A DNA stretch of 64,000 nucleotides, taken from positions 21,527-85,526 of the forward strand of contig JBAUHI010000040.1 of the NCBI GenBank assembly GCA_049680185.1, in the 5' to 3' direction. The translations under genes and the position numbers were made by a program. Within the stretch, counting starts at the first letter, position 1; each line of letters opens with the position of its first letter. Below the pieces are notes generated by a model that did no database searches, was not told where the DNA came from, and worked only from the letters and a program-made list of their open reading frames with translations. Origin of the DNA: CAMLHU01 sp049680185 (GTDB taxonomy: Bacteria > Gemmatimonadota > Gemmatimonadetes > Gemmatimonadales > GWC2-71-9). Below are positions 1 to 8,627 of the stretch, one piece after another.

Positions 1-12
1 CTCCAGCCTCAA

Positions 13-690
13 TTACGCCCCTTCCTTCATCAGGAACTTCTCCCACACCATCGCGGCGATGACGGCACCGAGCACCGGTCCGATCCAGTACGCCAGGTGA
101 CCGGTCCACTGCATCGTGACGAGCGACGGACCGAAGGCGCGGGACGGGTTCATCACGGCACCCGTGAGGGGCGCGTAGGCAAGCATCATCACGAACACGG
201 CCAGTCCGACACCGAAGCCGCCCATCTTGGTCGCCTTGGGCGAGATGATCGTGGCATAGACCGCGGACATCAGGAAGAACGTGAGGAGGGCCTCGATGCC
301 GACCGCGCCCCAGAACGAGATGGCGGTGTGGATCGTCGGCACGCCGAGGTCGGTCACCTTGGTGACGCCGCTCGGGTAGGTCGCCTTGACCGCGACGGCG
401 CCGAGGACGGCGCCGAGGAGCTGGGCCACGATGTACCAGATGGCGTTCGTGAGCTTGATCCGGCCCACCGAGAGGAACCCGAGGGTCACGGCCGGGTTGA
501 GGTGGCCTCCGGAATACGGCAGGGCCATCGTGATCCCGAGTCCGAGCGCCAAGCTGGTGGCCAGGGCCACGCCCAGGGTGTTGAACCCGACGAGGGGATA
601 GTTGTTCGCCATCGCGGCGGCGATGCTGACGAACACGAGCGTGAAAGTGCCGAGCGCTTCAACGAACAGCGGACGGGCGAGCGGACGCAT
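13..690 (-). CDS. Aquaporin (MIP family water channel)
   Basis: Predicted inner-membrane channel of 225 aa with about six hydrophobic segments, the normal MIP length. The first pore box is canonical NPA (residues 65-67, in HLNPAVT). The second is NPS (181-183) followed by the conserved R184 and AFGP. There is no aspartate after that arginine, which favours a water-type aquaporin over a glycerol facilitator (family knowledge). The ATG at 690 is chosen because the family fold begins a few residues later (RPLFVEALGTF); the frame stays open further upstream but that part is arginine-rich and unlike the family. The gene is divergent from the PadR gene, sharing about 130 bp of upstream DNA. Confidence 0.93.
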   Translation of the reverse strand: MRPLARPLFVEALGTFTLVFVSIAAAMANNYPLVGFNTLGVALATSLALGLGITMALPYSGGHLNPAVTLGFLSVGRIKLTNAIWYIVAQLLGAVLGAVAVKATYPSGVTKVTDLGVPTIHTAISFWGAVGIEALLTFFLMSAVYATIISPKATKMGGFGVGLAVFVMMLAYAPLTGAVMNPSRAFGPSLVTMQWTGHLAYWIGPVLGAVIAAMVWEKFLMKEGA

Positions 691-823
691 CGCGTGGCCT
701 CGGGGATGATTTCGGGGAAGGATCTGCGAACGGCGGGAATTGTACATGGCGTATCGGGGCGAACGGAAGGGGCGCCCGGCGCTCAGGTTGACATCCGACC
801 CGAAGCGTGTCACGTTGGGTAGC

Positions 824-1171
824 ATGCCTACCTCAGACCGTCCGCCCCTCCTGCAGGGGACCCTCGACCTGCTCATCCTGCGCACGCTCGTCGGAGGCCA
901 GGCCCATGGACAGGGCGTGGCCCGCGCCATCCAGGCCACTTCCCGCGAATCCATCCTCGTCGATCACGGGTCCCTGTACCCCGCGCTCCAGCGCCTGGAG
1001 GAACGCGGCTGGATCCGCGCCGAATGGGGAACGTCGGAGAACAACCGCCGCGCCCGCTACTACGACCTGACGCCCGTCGGACGCCGCCAGCTGGTGCGTG
1101 AGACCCGCGAATGGTGGGCGCTCGCCGACGCCATCAGTCTGGTGCTCGGCCCCCGGCCGTCGGAGCGGTGA
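824..1171 (+). CDS. PadR-family transcriptional regulator
   Basis: Small 115-aa winged-helix regulator. The N-terminus LLQGTLDLLILRTL and the motif GSLYPALQRLEERGWI are PadR hallmarks, followed by a YYDLTPVGRRQL wing. It lacks the long C-terminal dimerisation domain, as is usual for the short class. The ATG at 824 is preferred because PadR homology starts at about residue 9. It ends 3 bp before the ADOP permease, so the two are almost certainly co-transcribed. PadR-ADOP pairs recur in Acidobacteria and Gemmatimonadota, where PadR presumably represses the permease (inference). A TTGACA hexamer at 788-793 may be its -35, but no convincing -10 was seen. Confidence 0.92.
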   Translation: MPTSDRPPLLQGTLDLLILRTLVGGQAHGQGVARAIQATSRESILVDHGSLYPALQRLEERGWIRAEWGTSENNRRARYYDLTPVGRRQLVRETREWWALADAISLVLGPRPSER

Positions 1172-1174
1172 CCC

Positions 1175-3874
1175 ATGTGGACGCCTTGGTCGGTCATTCG
1201 GAGGTGGCGGCGGCCCGACTCGGATTTCTCCGAGGAGATCAGCGCGCACTTGGCGCTGGAGGCCGATCGACTGGCGGCCGAGGGGCTGGCGCCGCACGCG
1301 GCCGCACTCGAGGCCCGCCGTCGTTTCGGCAACCCGATGCAGGCCCGGGAAGCCTTTCACGAGCGCCGTACCGTCCGCTGGATCGAGGTCCTGGTCCGGC
1401 ACGCGAGTCTGGCCTCCCGCCGCCTGGCGCACGCGCCGGTCTTCTCCGCGACGGTGGTGCTCACCCTCACGCTCGGCATCGGGGCCACCGCCGCCGTCTT
1501 CAGTCTGGTGGATAGTGTCCTCCTGCGTCCGCTGCCGTTCGCGCATCCCGCCCAGTTGGTGGATCTCTCCCACTCGATGACGCTGCAGGGGATCACCCAC
1601 GTGGATCAGTCCGACGCCACGTACCTGTATTACGCCTCGGCCAACCGCGTGTTCACCGGCATCGGCGCATATCGAGTGGTGGATGTCGATCTGGGCGCCG
1701 GAGCCGCTGATCCGACACAGGTCGACCGGGTCCTGGCGGCGCGAGCGAGCGCCAGCACCTTCCGGGTGCTCGGTGTTCCGCCCCTCCGCGGCAGGGTCTT
1801 CCGGGACGACGAGGATCGACCCGGGAGCATTCCGGTCGTGGTCCTCTCGGAGCGCGTGTGGCGCGTTCGGTACGGCGCCGATCCCGCGATGCTCGACCGG
1901 ACCGTGATGCTCGACGGCGTGCCCCATCATGTGATCGGGATCATGCCGTCGGGATTCGCATTCCCCGACGACCAGACGGCCCTCTGGCTCCCCATCGGCA
2001 TCGACCCGGTCCGCACCCGATCGGCCAACTTCGACCTTCGGGCCGTGGCTCGGCTGCGGAACGGCGTCACCCCGGTGGCCGCTGCCGCCGACCTCCAGCA
2101 GCTGCTTCCCCACGTGCCGGAGGCGTATCCGGGCCGGCTCACGGTCGGTGCCATCACCCTGACGCACATGCAGACCGTGGTCCGGCCATTCCAAGATGTG
2201 ATCGTCGGCGGGATCGGAGCGGCGCTCTGGGTGGTGCTGGGAGCCGCCGTCTGCCTCCTCTTCACCGTTTGCGCCAATGTCGCAAATCTTTTCCTGGTGC
2301 GGGCCGAAGAGCGCCAGCACGAGGTGGCGGTGCGGCGCGCGCTCGGCGCCGGACGCGGTGAGATCGCGGCCGAATTCCTGGCGGAGGGGCTGCTGCTGGC
2401 GGCTGCAGGCGGCGCACTCGGCCTGGTGGTGGCCGGCGTGGCGGTGGAGGTGTTACGAACGGTCGGATCCGGATTCGGCATCCCCCGGCTGGACATCGTC
2501 GGCGTCGATGGGACGGTCGTGGCGTGGACCGTGGGCGTCGTACTGTTGACCGCGCTGGTGACGAGCTTCCTGCCGGTGTTCCGGGCCGCCGGCGCCGCAT
2601 CCCTCGAGTTCCTTCGGACCGGACGGGCCGCCACCGCGGGCCGAGGCCGACATCGGGCGCGCCAGGCCTTCGTGGTGGCACAGGTGGCGCTGGCGCTGAT
2701 CCTCGTGGCGGGCGCCGGCCTGATGGCGCGGAGCTTTCAGCAACTGCGCGCGGTGGCACCGGGCTTCGACGCGGCGCACGCGTACGCCTTTCGTCAGGCA
2801 CTGCCGGTGGCGGATACCCTCGATCCCATCGCATCGGCGTTGCTCATCACCCGCGAGCTGGACTCGGTGGCGCAGCTTCCCGGCGTGGAAGCGGTCGGCG
2901 CCATCTCGAAGCTGCCGCTCGACGTCGCTGGCCGCCGTGATACTGCGGTGTTCGTCGAAGGCCGGCCGCTCGCGATGGGCTCGATGCCCAACGTGCATCA
3001 GGTGGTCTACGCCACGCCGGATGCGTTCGCGGCATTGGGCATGACCTTCGTGGAGGGACGCACCTTTCGGCGTGTCGATCCTCTGCACCCGCGCCTCGAC
3101 GCCGTCGTGACGCGAGCGCTCGCGAAGCGCTACTGGGGCGTGGACCCGGCGGTCGGCAAGGGCTTCCGGTTAGCGCCGGACGGCCCACTCTTCACCGTGA
3201 TCGGGGTCACCGGGGACATCCACGGCACCGGGCTCGCCGATCCGCCCGACGAGACGGTGTACCTGCCGCTGGTCACTGCGCCGGGACCGGCCGTCCCGGA
3301 CGGAGGTGCGGGGAGCACGCGCTGGATGCCGCTCGAGCTGGCCATCGTCGTGCGGGCCCACGGCGATCCCGTACCCCTCGCGGGGCCCGTCGAACACTCG
3401 CTGCGCGCGCTGGCCCCGGGTGTCCCGGTCTTCGGTGTTCGGCCGATGACCGCGGTCGTGGCATCCTCGACGGCACGGACGTCCTTTACCTTGCTGCTCC
3501 TCAGGATCGCCGCCGCGGCCGCCCTGCTGGTCGGGGCGATCGGGCTGTACGGCGTGGTCGCGTATATGGTCGGGTTGCGTGCGCGAGAGATGGCGGTCCG
3601 GATCGCCCTCGGGGCCAGGCCGGCGGCAATGCGCCGGCTGGTGTTGCGTCAGGCCATGTCGATCACCGTGATCGGCGTTGTCCTCGGGCTTGGGGCGACC
3701 GTGCTGCTGATGCGCTTCCTCAGCGCACTGCTCTTTGACGTCGCGCCGACCGATCCGGTCACCCTGATCGGTTCCGTGGTGGCGATGATCGTAGTGGCCG
3801 TCGTGGCCAGCTGGGTCCCGGCCCGACGGGCCGCGGGGATGGACCCCGTGGCGGTGCTGCGCGCGGATGGATGA
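1175..3874 (+). CDS. ADOP-family (duplicated FtsX/MacB-like) ABC permease
   Basis: 899-aa inner-membrane protein. A soluble prefix (about residues 15-75, with EEISAHLALEADRLAAEG) typical of PadR-linked permeases comes first. Then comes a first transmembrane helix (about 90-115), a MacB-like periplasmic core, three helices around 350-480, a second periplasmic core (about 520-760) and a final FtsX three-helix block ending in PARRAAGMDPVAVLRADG. The internal duplication of core plus FtsX is the ADOP signature. No ATPase gene is adjacent, so it is an orphan permease. Substrate is unknown; MacB relatives drive mechanotransmission or efflux of lipoproteins, peptides or macrolides (family knowledge). 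Confidence 0.9.
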   Translation: MWTPWSVIRRWRRPDSDFSEEISAHLALEADRLAAEGLAPHAAALEARRRFGNPMQAREAFHERRTVRWIEVLVRHASLASRRLAHAPVFSATVVLTLTLGIGATAAVFSLVDSVLLRPLPFAHPAQLVDLSHSMTLQGITHVDQSDATYLYYASANRVFTGIGAYRVVDVDLGAGAADPTQVDRVLAARASASTFRVLGVPPLRGRVFRDDEDRPGSIPVVVLSERVWRVRYGADPAMLDRTVMLDGVPHHVIGIMPSGFAFPDDQTALWLPIGIDPVRTRSANFDLRAVARLRNGVTPVAAAADLQQLLPHVPEAYPGRLTVGAITLTHMQTVVRPFQDVIVGGIGAALWVVLGAAVCLLFTVCANVANLFLVRAEERQHEVAVRRALGAGRGEIAAEFLAEGLLLAAAGGALGLVVAGVAVEVLRTVGSGFGIPRLDIVGVDGTVVAWTVGVVLLTALVTSFLPVFRAAGAASLEFLRTGRAATAGRGRHRARQAFVVAQVALALILVAGAGLMARSFQQLRAVAPGFDAAHAYAFRQALPVADTLDPIASALLITRELDSVAQLPGVEAVGAISKLPLDVAGRRDTAVFVEGRPLAMGSMPNVHQVVYATPDAFAALGMTFVEGRTFRRVDPLHPRLDAVVTRALAKRYWGVDPAVGKGFRLAPDGPLFTVIGVTGDIHGTGLADPPDETVYLPLVTAPGPAVPDGGAGSTRWMPLELAIVVRAHGDPVPLAGPVEHSLRALAPGVPVFGVRPMTAVVASSTARTSFTLLLLRIAAAAALLVGAIGLYGVVAYMVGLRAREMAVRIALGARPAAMRRLVLRQAMSITVIGVVLGLGATVLLMRFLSALLFDVAPTDPVTLIGSVVAMIVVAVVASWVPARRAAGMDPVAVLRADG

Positions 3875-3910
3875 GGAGCTTCCGGCCGGATCGGCCAGCA
3901 AGGATGTGCA

Positions 3911-4528
3911 ATGGATCAGATGACCGTGTCAGCGCGACAGAGCGTCACGATGGCGGCTGGGCTCCTGGCCATCGCCTGTGGTGGCCCGGCCCGAACGGTG
4001 CCTCCCGCGGACCTGCCACCGACCACCGTCGTCCTCGCGGGGGGGTGCTACTGGGGCGTGCAATCGGTGTTCCGGCACGTGCGAGGAGTCACCACGGTCA
4101 CGGCGGGTTATGCGATCCCGGCGCCCGGGGTGGGGCGGAGCGAGGCCGCCGAAGCGGTCCGCCTGGTCTATGACTCGACCCGGATCTCCTATCGCCAGAT
4201 CCTCGACATCTTCTTCGCTGTCGTGCACGATCCCACTGAAGTGGATCGGCAGGGCCCCGATGTCGGTCCGGAGTATCGGTCGGTCGTGTTCGCGGGCAAC
4301 GCCTCGCAACGGAGCATGGCCCGGACGTACATTGATTCCCTCAGCGCTTCCCACCGCTTCGCTCGACCGATCATGACCGACATCGTGGGGCTCAGTGCGT
4401 TCCAGGTCGTCGATCAGTCCCAGCAGGACTACGCCCTGAAGCACCCGACCGATGCGTATATCGTCACGAACGACGTGCCGAAGCTGGCCGCGCTGCACCA
4501 GCAATTCCCGGCGCTGTACAAGGACTGA
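3911..4528 (+). CDS. msrA: Peptide-methionine (S)-S-oxide reductase, probable lipoprotein
   Basis: 205 aa. Reduces methionine-S-sulfoxide in proteins. The catalytic motif reads GCYWG with C46 (usually GCFWG), and the conserved GPEYRS and HPTDAYI blocks are present. The N-terminus is a hydrophobic leader ending in LLAIAC (C23), a plausible lipobox, so the enzyme probably sits in the envelope rather than the cytosol. The ATG at 3911 is used; ATG 3920 would keep the same signal. The stop codon (4526-4528) directly abuts the stop of the convergent ketosynthase gene, leaving no terminator space. Confidence 0.9.
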   Translation: MDQMTVSARQSVTMAAGLLAIACGGPARTVPPADLPPTTVVLAGGCYWGVQSVFRHVRGVTTVTAGYAIPAPGVGRSEAAEAVRLVYDSTRISYRQILDIFFAVVHDPTEVDRQGPDVGPEYRSVVFAGNASQRSMARTYIDSLSASHRFARPIMTDIVGLSAFQVVDQSQQDYALKHPTDAYIVTNDVPKLAALHQQFPALYKD

Positions 4529-5773
4529 TCACTCCGCTCGGCGGAAGAGGAGTGCCGCGTTGATCCCGCCGAAGCCGAACGAGTTGCTGACCATGAATTC
4601 CGGATCGGCGTCGATCCCATCCCCGCGCAGGTAGTGGAGGTCGCAGGCGGCGTCCGGCGCATCGAGATTGACGGTCGGCGGCAACCAGCGGTGGTGGCTG
4701 GCCAGCGCGCAGATGGCGGCCTCGAACGCACCGCTCGCTCCCAGCGCGTGCCCGTAGTACCCCTTGGTGCCGCTCAATATCAGCCCCTCCGCATGGGGAC
4801 CGAACGCGAGCTTGATGGCCACGGTCTCGGTGGGATCGTTGAGCGTGGTGGCCGAGCCGTGCGCATTGACGTACCCGACCGATGCGGGCGTCACATGGCC
4901 GTCTGCGAGCGCCATCGAGATGGCCCGCGCCGCCTGCCGTCCGTCGGGACGCGGCGCCGTCATGTGATGCGCATCGTTGGTGGTCCCGTAGCCGCAGACC
5001 TCGGCATAGATCGGCGCGCCGCGGGCCAGCGCCCGGCCCCGTTCCTCCAGCACCAGCACCGCAGACCCTTCCGCCATCACGAACCCGTCCCGCCCCTGGT
5101 CGAAGGGCCGGGACGCCGCGGTCGGGTCGTCGTTGCGGGTGGACATCGCCCGGATGATCGAGAATGCCCCGAACGAGAGCGGCGCCAGCGGCGCCTCGGC
5201 ACCACCGGCAAGCATCACGTCGGCCTCGCCGCGCCGGATGGTACGGAACGCATCGCCGATCGCCATGGCACCCGACGCGCAGCTCATCCCGTTGGTCGCG
5301 TTGGGGCCGGTGAGTCCGAACTCGATGGCCAGGTTGCAACTCGCCGCGCCGGCAAAGACCGTGAGCGCGAGACCGGGATCCACGTCGCGGACGCCGCCCT
5401 GCAGGTAGCGGGCATGCTGCTCCTCGGCGTGGGCCACGCCGCCCAGCGCCGTGCCCATCATGGCACCGGTGCGGTCAGGGTCTTCACGCCGGAGGTCGAG
5501 CGACGCGTCGGCGATCGCCAGCCGCGCGGCGGCGAGCGTGAACTGGGAGCACCGGTCGAGTCGCTTGACCCGACGTTCCTCGACGAAATCGGACGGGTGG
5601 AAGTCAGGCACCTCACCCGCCACCCGCGTGCGGAACGGCGTCGCATCGAATCGGGTGATATGACCCACCGCCGACCGGCGGGCCCGGAGGCCCGCCCACA
5701 GTCGCTCGGCCCCGGTGCCGATCGGCGTCACTGCGCCGATGCCCGTCACCACCACTCGACGCAACTCAGACAT
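4529..5773 (-). CDS. Beta-ketoacyl-ACP synthase (FabF/KAS II-like), last gene of the ECF-headed operon
   Basis: 414-aa thiolase-fold condensing enzyme. The full Cys-His-His triad is visible: C165 (NGMSCASG), H305 (YVNAHGSAT) and H342 (KGYYGHALGASG), with a C-terminal NSFGFGGINAAL. Length matches FabF. Its start at 5773 overlaps the end of the SRPBCC gene by 8 bp. No acyl carrier protein, ketoreductase or malonyltransferase lies nearby, so this is unlikely to be the housekeeping fab locus. The neighbouring cyclase-like, methyltransferase and flavin genes suggest chain extension in a specialised lipid or polyketide pathway (inference). Confidence 0.9.
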   Translation of the reverse strand: MSELRRVVVTGIGAVTPIGTGAERLWAGLRARRSAVGHITRFDATPFRTRVAGEVPDFHPSDFVEERRVKRLDRCSQFTLAAARLAIADASLDLRREDPDRTGAMMGTALGGVAHAEEQHARYLQGGVRDVDPGLALTVFAGAASCNLAIEFGLTGPNATNGMSCASGAMAIGDAFRTIRRGEADVMLAGGAEAPLAPLSFGAFSIIRAMSTRNDDPTAASRPFDQGRDGFVMAEGSAVLVLEERGRALARGAPIYAEVCGYGTTNDAHHMTAPRPDGRQAARAISMALADGHVTPASVGYVNAHGSATTLNDPTETVAIKLAFGPHAEGLILSGTKGYYGHALGASGAFEAAICALASHHRWLPPTVNLDAPDAACDLHYLRGDGIDADPEFMVSNSFGFGGINAALLFRRAE

Positions 5774-6230
5774 CGCCACGCTCCACCACCTGTGCAATGC
5801 CCCGGAGCGTGCGCGAGGCGATCCCGTGCACGAACACCGGGCCGATGACCCACTGGGCCGCGATGGGCCCGATGGCGGGCCATGCGGGTCCGGTCCACTC
5901 GTGCACGATGGTCACCAGGGTGCCCCCGTCTTCACTCGAGAATGTCCACGCGACGTCCATCCCGGTCGTGACCCCCCGCACGTGCCGGTAGCGCACCGAG
6001 GGAGTCGACCGATCCACCCACATCTCCGAGGTCCACCAGGTCGGCCAATTGAAGGGGCCGAACGGTCGCCACGCCGCCATCTCGACCAGCGCCGAGTCCC
6101 CGCGTCCGGGTCCGAGGCGGACCCACCGGTAGTGCGGCAGCCACTCGGGCCAGCGCTCGACATCAGCGGCGGCGGCGAACACCCGATCGATCGGGGCGCG
6201 CATCAGTCGCTGATCAACGGTGCGCATCAT
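5766..6230 (-). CDS. SRPBCC-family protein (polyketide cyclase/dehydrase-like)
   Basis: 154 aa with the START/Bet v1-like fold, a hydrophobic-ligand-binding domain. The N-terminus DQRLMRAPIDRVFAAAADVE followed by WPEWLPHY is the classic SRPBCC opening, and the long final helix begins around the VFVHGIASRTLRGIAQ segment. Related proteins act as aromatase/cyclases or ligand carriers (family knowledge). The ATG at 6230 overlaps the upstream methyltransferase stop as ATGA. Between a methyltransferase and a ketosynthase it may shape or carry the ketosynthase product (inference). Confidence 0.82.
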   Translation of the reverse strand: MMRTVDQRLMRAPIDRVFAAAADVERWPEWLPHYRWVRLGPGRGDSALVEMAAWRPFGPFNWPTWWTSEMWVDRSTPSVRYRHVRGVTTGMDVAWTFSSEDGGTLVTIVHEWTGPAWPAIGPIAAQWVIGPVFVHGIASRTLRGIAQVVERGDV

Positions 6231-6931
6231 CGTGCTGCGGCAGAGTCGTTGCGCCACCAGGCCACCAGCCGAAAGCCGGGGCGTCGCTCGACCGTCGCGT
6301 GCACACCTGCGGCCGTACACAGCCGCCGCAGTTGGTCTGCACTGTACCCGCGCTCGATCGAGGTCACGCCATCGGTCCTGGTGTCGCGGTCGAATCGTAG
6401 CAGTGCTGCTCCTGCCAGAAAGAGGAGCGGCGCCAACCGGCTGCGCCGCAGGTCTGCCACCACTACGCCGCGGCGCGCGATCCGGTCTGCATCGACCAGT
6501 AATGCGGTCGCCGACCCTGCGTCGAGATGATGCAGCACCTGGCTGATGAGCACGATGTCCACGCTCCCCGTTGCGATCGGGAGCGCACTCGCGCAGGCGA
6601 GGATGACGTTCAGCGATCCGCCGCGGGCAAGTCGTGCGGCGGCCAGGTGCCGCTCGAGCCCGACGGTGCAGAGCGCGATGCCGCGGCGTCGGGCACGGCG
6701 TGCTGCCGCGCGGGGGAGGTCGCCGGCGCCGGTGCCGATGTCGAGGAGCGAGGCCGGCCCGGCCGCATCGGCGGACAAGACCCGATCGATCCCGTGGAGT
6801 GCGGCCCAGGTGCCGCCGAACCATCGGTTGGCCCGCGCGACGTTCCGGAGCGATGTCGTCACCCGTGCCGGATCGGCGTCGGGTCCGTCCAGGAGCTCGT
6901 GCCCGGCGGCGAACGCCGGTGCTCCGTTCAC
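6227..6931 (-). CDS. Class I SAM-dependent methyltransferase
   Basis: 234 aa. The Rossmann motif I reads LLDIGTGAGDLP, followed by a motif II-like VDIVLISQVLHHLD, both typical of UbiE/type-11 methyltransferases. Similar methyltransferases often accompany FAD oxidoreductases in alkylpyrone or resorcinol clusters (recalled family context). The start is taken as GTG 6931, which overlaps the stop of the flavin reductase gene as GTGA. The in-frame extension upstream is arginine-rich and lies inside the neighbouring gene, so it was not used. Confidence 0.85.
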   Translation of the reverse strand: MNGAPAFAAGHELLDGPDADPARVTTSLRNVARANRWFGGTWAALHGIDRVLSADAAGPASLLDIGTGAGDLPRAAARRARRRGIALCTVGLERHLAAARLARGGSLNVILACASALPIATGSVDIVLISQVLHHLDAGSATALLVDADRIARRGVVVADLRRSRLAPLLFLAGAALLRFDRDTRTDGVTSIERGYSADQLRRLCTAAGVHATVERRPGFRLVAWWRNDSAAAR

Positions 6932-7413
6932 CCGGGCCCGAGGCCGGTGTATCCGCCTCGGTAATAGAGAAGCGGGGTCCCGCCCCGAGTGGTACCGCCG
7001 GTGACCCGGCCGACCAGGATGGAGTGGTCGCCGCCGGGGTACACCGCGAAGTGCTCGCATTCGATGTGGCCGTGGGTCCCGTCGAGCACTGGCTCTCCAT
7101 CCGATGACGGACGCCAGCCGACCCCGTCGAATCGGTCGGACTCGCTCTGGGCAAAGCGGCGGGACAGTCCTTCCTGCTCCGCACCCAGGATGTTGACCAC
7201 GAACCGTGGAGCGCGGATCAGCACATCGTGCACGTCGGCTGTGCGATCGATCGACACCAGGAGCAGCGGCGGCGCGAGCGAGACCGACGCGACGCTGTTG
7301 ACGGTCATTCCCGCGGGTGCGCCGTCCGCGGCGCGGGTGGTCAACACCGCGACGCCGGTGGCGAAGTGCCCCAGCAAGCGGCGGAAGTCGGCGGGATCGG
7401 CGTCTTCTGTCAC
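6928..7413 (-). CDS. Flavin reductase domain protein (HpaC-like)
   Basis: 161 aa. The split-barrel flavin-reductase fold is indicated by FRRLLGHFATGVAVLTT, GMTVNSVASVSLAPPLLLVSI and the C-terminal HSILVGRV segment. Such proteins reduce free FMN or FAD with NAD(P)H for partner monooxygenases (family knowledge). The GTG start at 7413 overlaps the upstream flavoprotein stop as GTGA, and its own stop overlaps the methyltransferase GTG. A natural partner is the flavoprotein immediately upstream, though that family usually binds FAD tightly (inference). Confidence 0.86.
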   Translation of the reverse strand: MTEDADPADFRRLLGHFATGVAVLTTRAADGAPAGMTVNSVASVSLAPPLLLVSIDRTADVHDVLIRAPRFVVNILGAEQEGLSRRFAQSESDRFDGVGWRPSSDGEPVLDGTHGHIECEHFAVYPGGDHSILVGRVTGGTTRGGTPLLYYRGGYTGLGPG

Positions 7414-8627
7414 AGTAGCGCCCGAATGAGGAAACCTGGGCGGAGCACGGCGCGGGCTGGCAGGAGATCTCCGGTGACGCCGATCATCCGGTCGGCCAGG
7501 CCATGTCGCTCGATCCGCCGCACGGCGTGATCGAAGAACGCCGGCGCCAGCATCGTCCAGCCGATGACCCGTTCCACCGCCCAATGGCCGGCGAATTCGG
7601 CCCGGCGCGCCGCCACATACGGCGCCAGCGCTCGGCGGGACGGTATGCCGCCGTGCGCCAGGGTGGTCACTGCCGTTGCCGCCGCCAACTCGGCCCCCCG
7701 GAGCGCACGGTAGATGCCCTCGCCGGTGAACGGATCGAAGAACTCCGCCGCGTCGCCGAGGAGGAGGGCGCCATCGGCCACCACCCGAGATGCCCGCGCT
7801 GCGAAGGGACCTGTCACCATCACATCCCGCACCGTAGCGGCCCGATCCACCCGGCCCGCCACCCCGGGATATCGTGTCAGCTGTCGATGGAAGAATCCGG
7901 TAGCATCGCCGCGGGCCAGCATGCTCACGCCGCGCGGGACCACCAGCGCGACATTCGCGATGCCTCCACCGATGTGGTTGAGCCCGACGTATCCCTCCGA
8001 CCCCACATGCATCTCGGCGGTGTCGCCGAGCCCCCGGACGCCCGCCATGTGGGCCACGAACGCGATGCGACGGGGTGCGCCGTGGCGGCGCGGGCCGAGG
8101 CGCCGGGCCACGATCGAGCGCAGGCCATCGGCACCGATCGTGAGTCGGGCGTGGAGCGTGCTCACGTGCCCGTCGGCGTTGCTCACCACGGCACCGGCGA
8201 CGGCACCGCGCTCGTAGAGCAGGTCGCGCACGGTGGTCGCCTCCCGCACCTCGGCGCCGGCGGCCCGCGCCGCCTGGACCAATCGGTCATCGAGGAGTCG
8301 GCGCGCGACCGAGAGGCCAGTGCTCCTGAATGCCGCCACCCCATTCGCACCGAAGCGGCCGGTCAACAGTCCGCCGCGGGCTGCGAAGACCGAGGTACCC
8401 GTCGGTCGGGCGCCGACGGCGTCGAGATCGGCGAGCACACCGAGCCGGGCAAGGACCGCGACCGCGGCGGGGCTCATGTATTCGGAGCAGGCCTTGTCGC
8501 GGGGAAATCGCGCGCCATCGACCACGAGCACGTCGAGTCCGGCGCCGGCCAGGAGTGCGGCGGCGGCAGCACCGCCGGGACCAGCTCCGGCGATGAGCAC
8601 GTCCACCGATGCGCGGTGTCGAGTCAC
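7410..8627 (-). CDS. Geranylgeranyl-reductase-family FAD-dependent oxidoreductase
   Basis: 405 aa. N-terminal FAD-binding GxGxxG (VLIAGAGPGGAAAAALLA, about residues 10-27), a central TIGADGLRSIVAR block and GDAAEFFDPFTGEGIYRAL near residue 280 place it in the geranylgeranyl reductase/PHBH-like group. Members saturate prenyl chains or hydroxylate and oxidise lipids and polyketides (family knowledge). GTG 8627 overlaps the DUF92 stop as GTGA and supports translational coupling. Substrate cannot be told from sequence; the DUF92 neighbour hints at an isoprenoid (inference). Confidence 0.87.
   Translation of the reverse strand: MTRHRASVDVLIAGAGPGGAAAAALLAGAGLDVLVVDGARFPRDKACSEYMSPAAVAVLARLGVLADLDAVGARPTGTSVFAARGGLLTGRFGANGVAAFRSTGLSVARRLLDDRLVQAARAAGAEVREATTVRDLLYERGAVAGAVVSNADGHVSTLHARLTIGADGLRSIVARRLGPRRHGAPRRIAFVAHMAGVRGLGDTAEMHVGSEGYVGLNHIGGGIANVALVVPRGVSMLARGDATGFFHRQLTRYPGVAGRVDRAATVRDVMVTGPFAARASRVVADGALLLGDAAEFFDPFTGEGIYRALRGAELAAATAVTTLAHGGIPSRRALAPYVAARRAEFAGHWAVERVIGWTMLAPAFFDHAVRRIERHGLADRMIGVTGDLLPARAVLRPGFLIRALL

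Noticed and set aside
833..2320. A 495-codon minus-strand frame opposite PadR and the ADOP permease
   Set aside because: Composition is that of a shadow frame; it spans two real genes and their junction.
5766..7184. A single 472-aa protein in the SRPBCC frame
   Set aside because: Only the last 154 residues have a family match; the upstream part is the wrong frame of the methyltransferase and flavin reductase genes.
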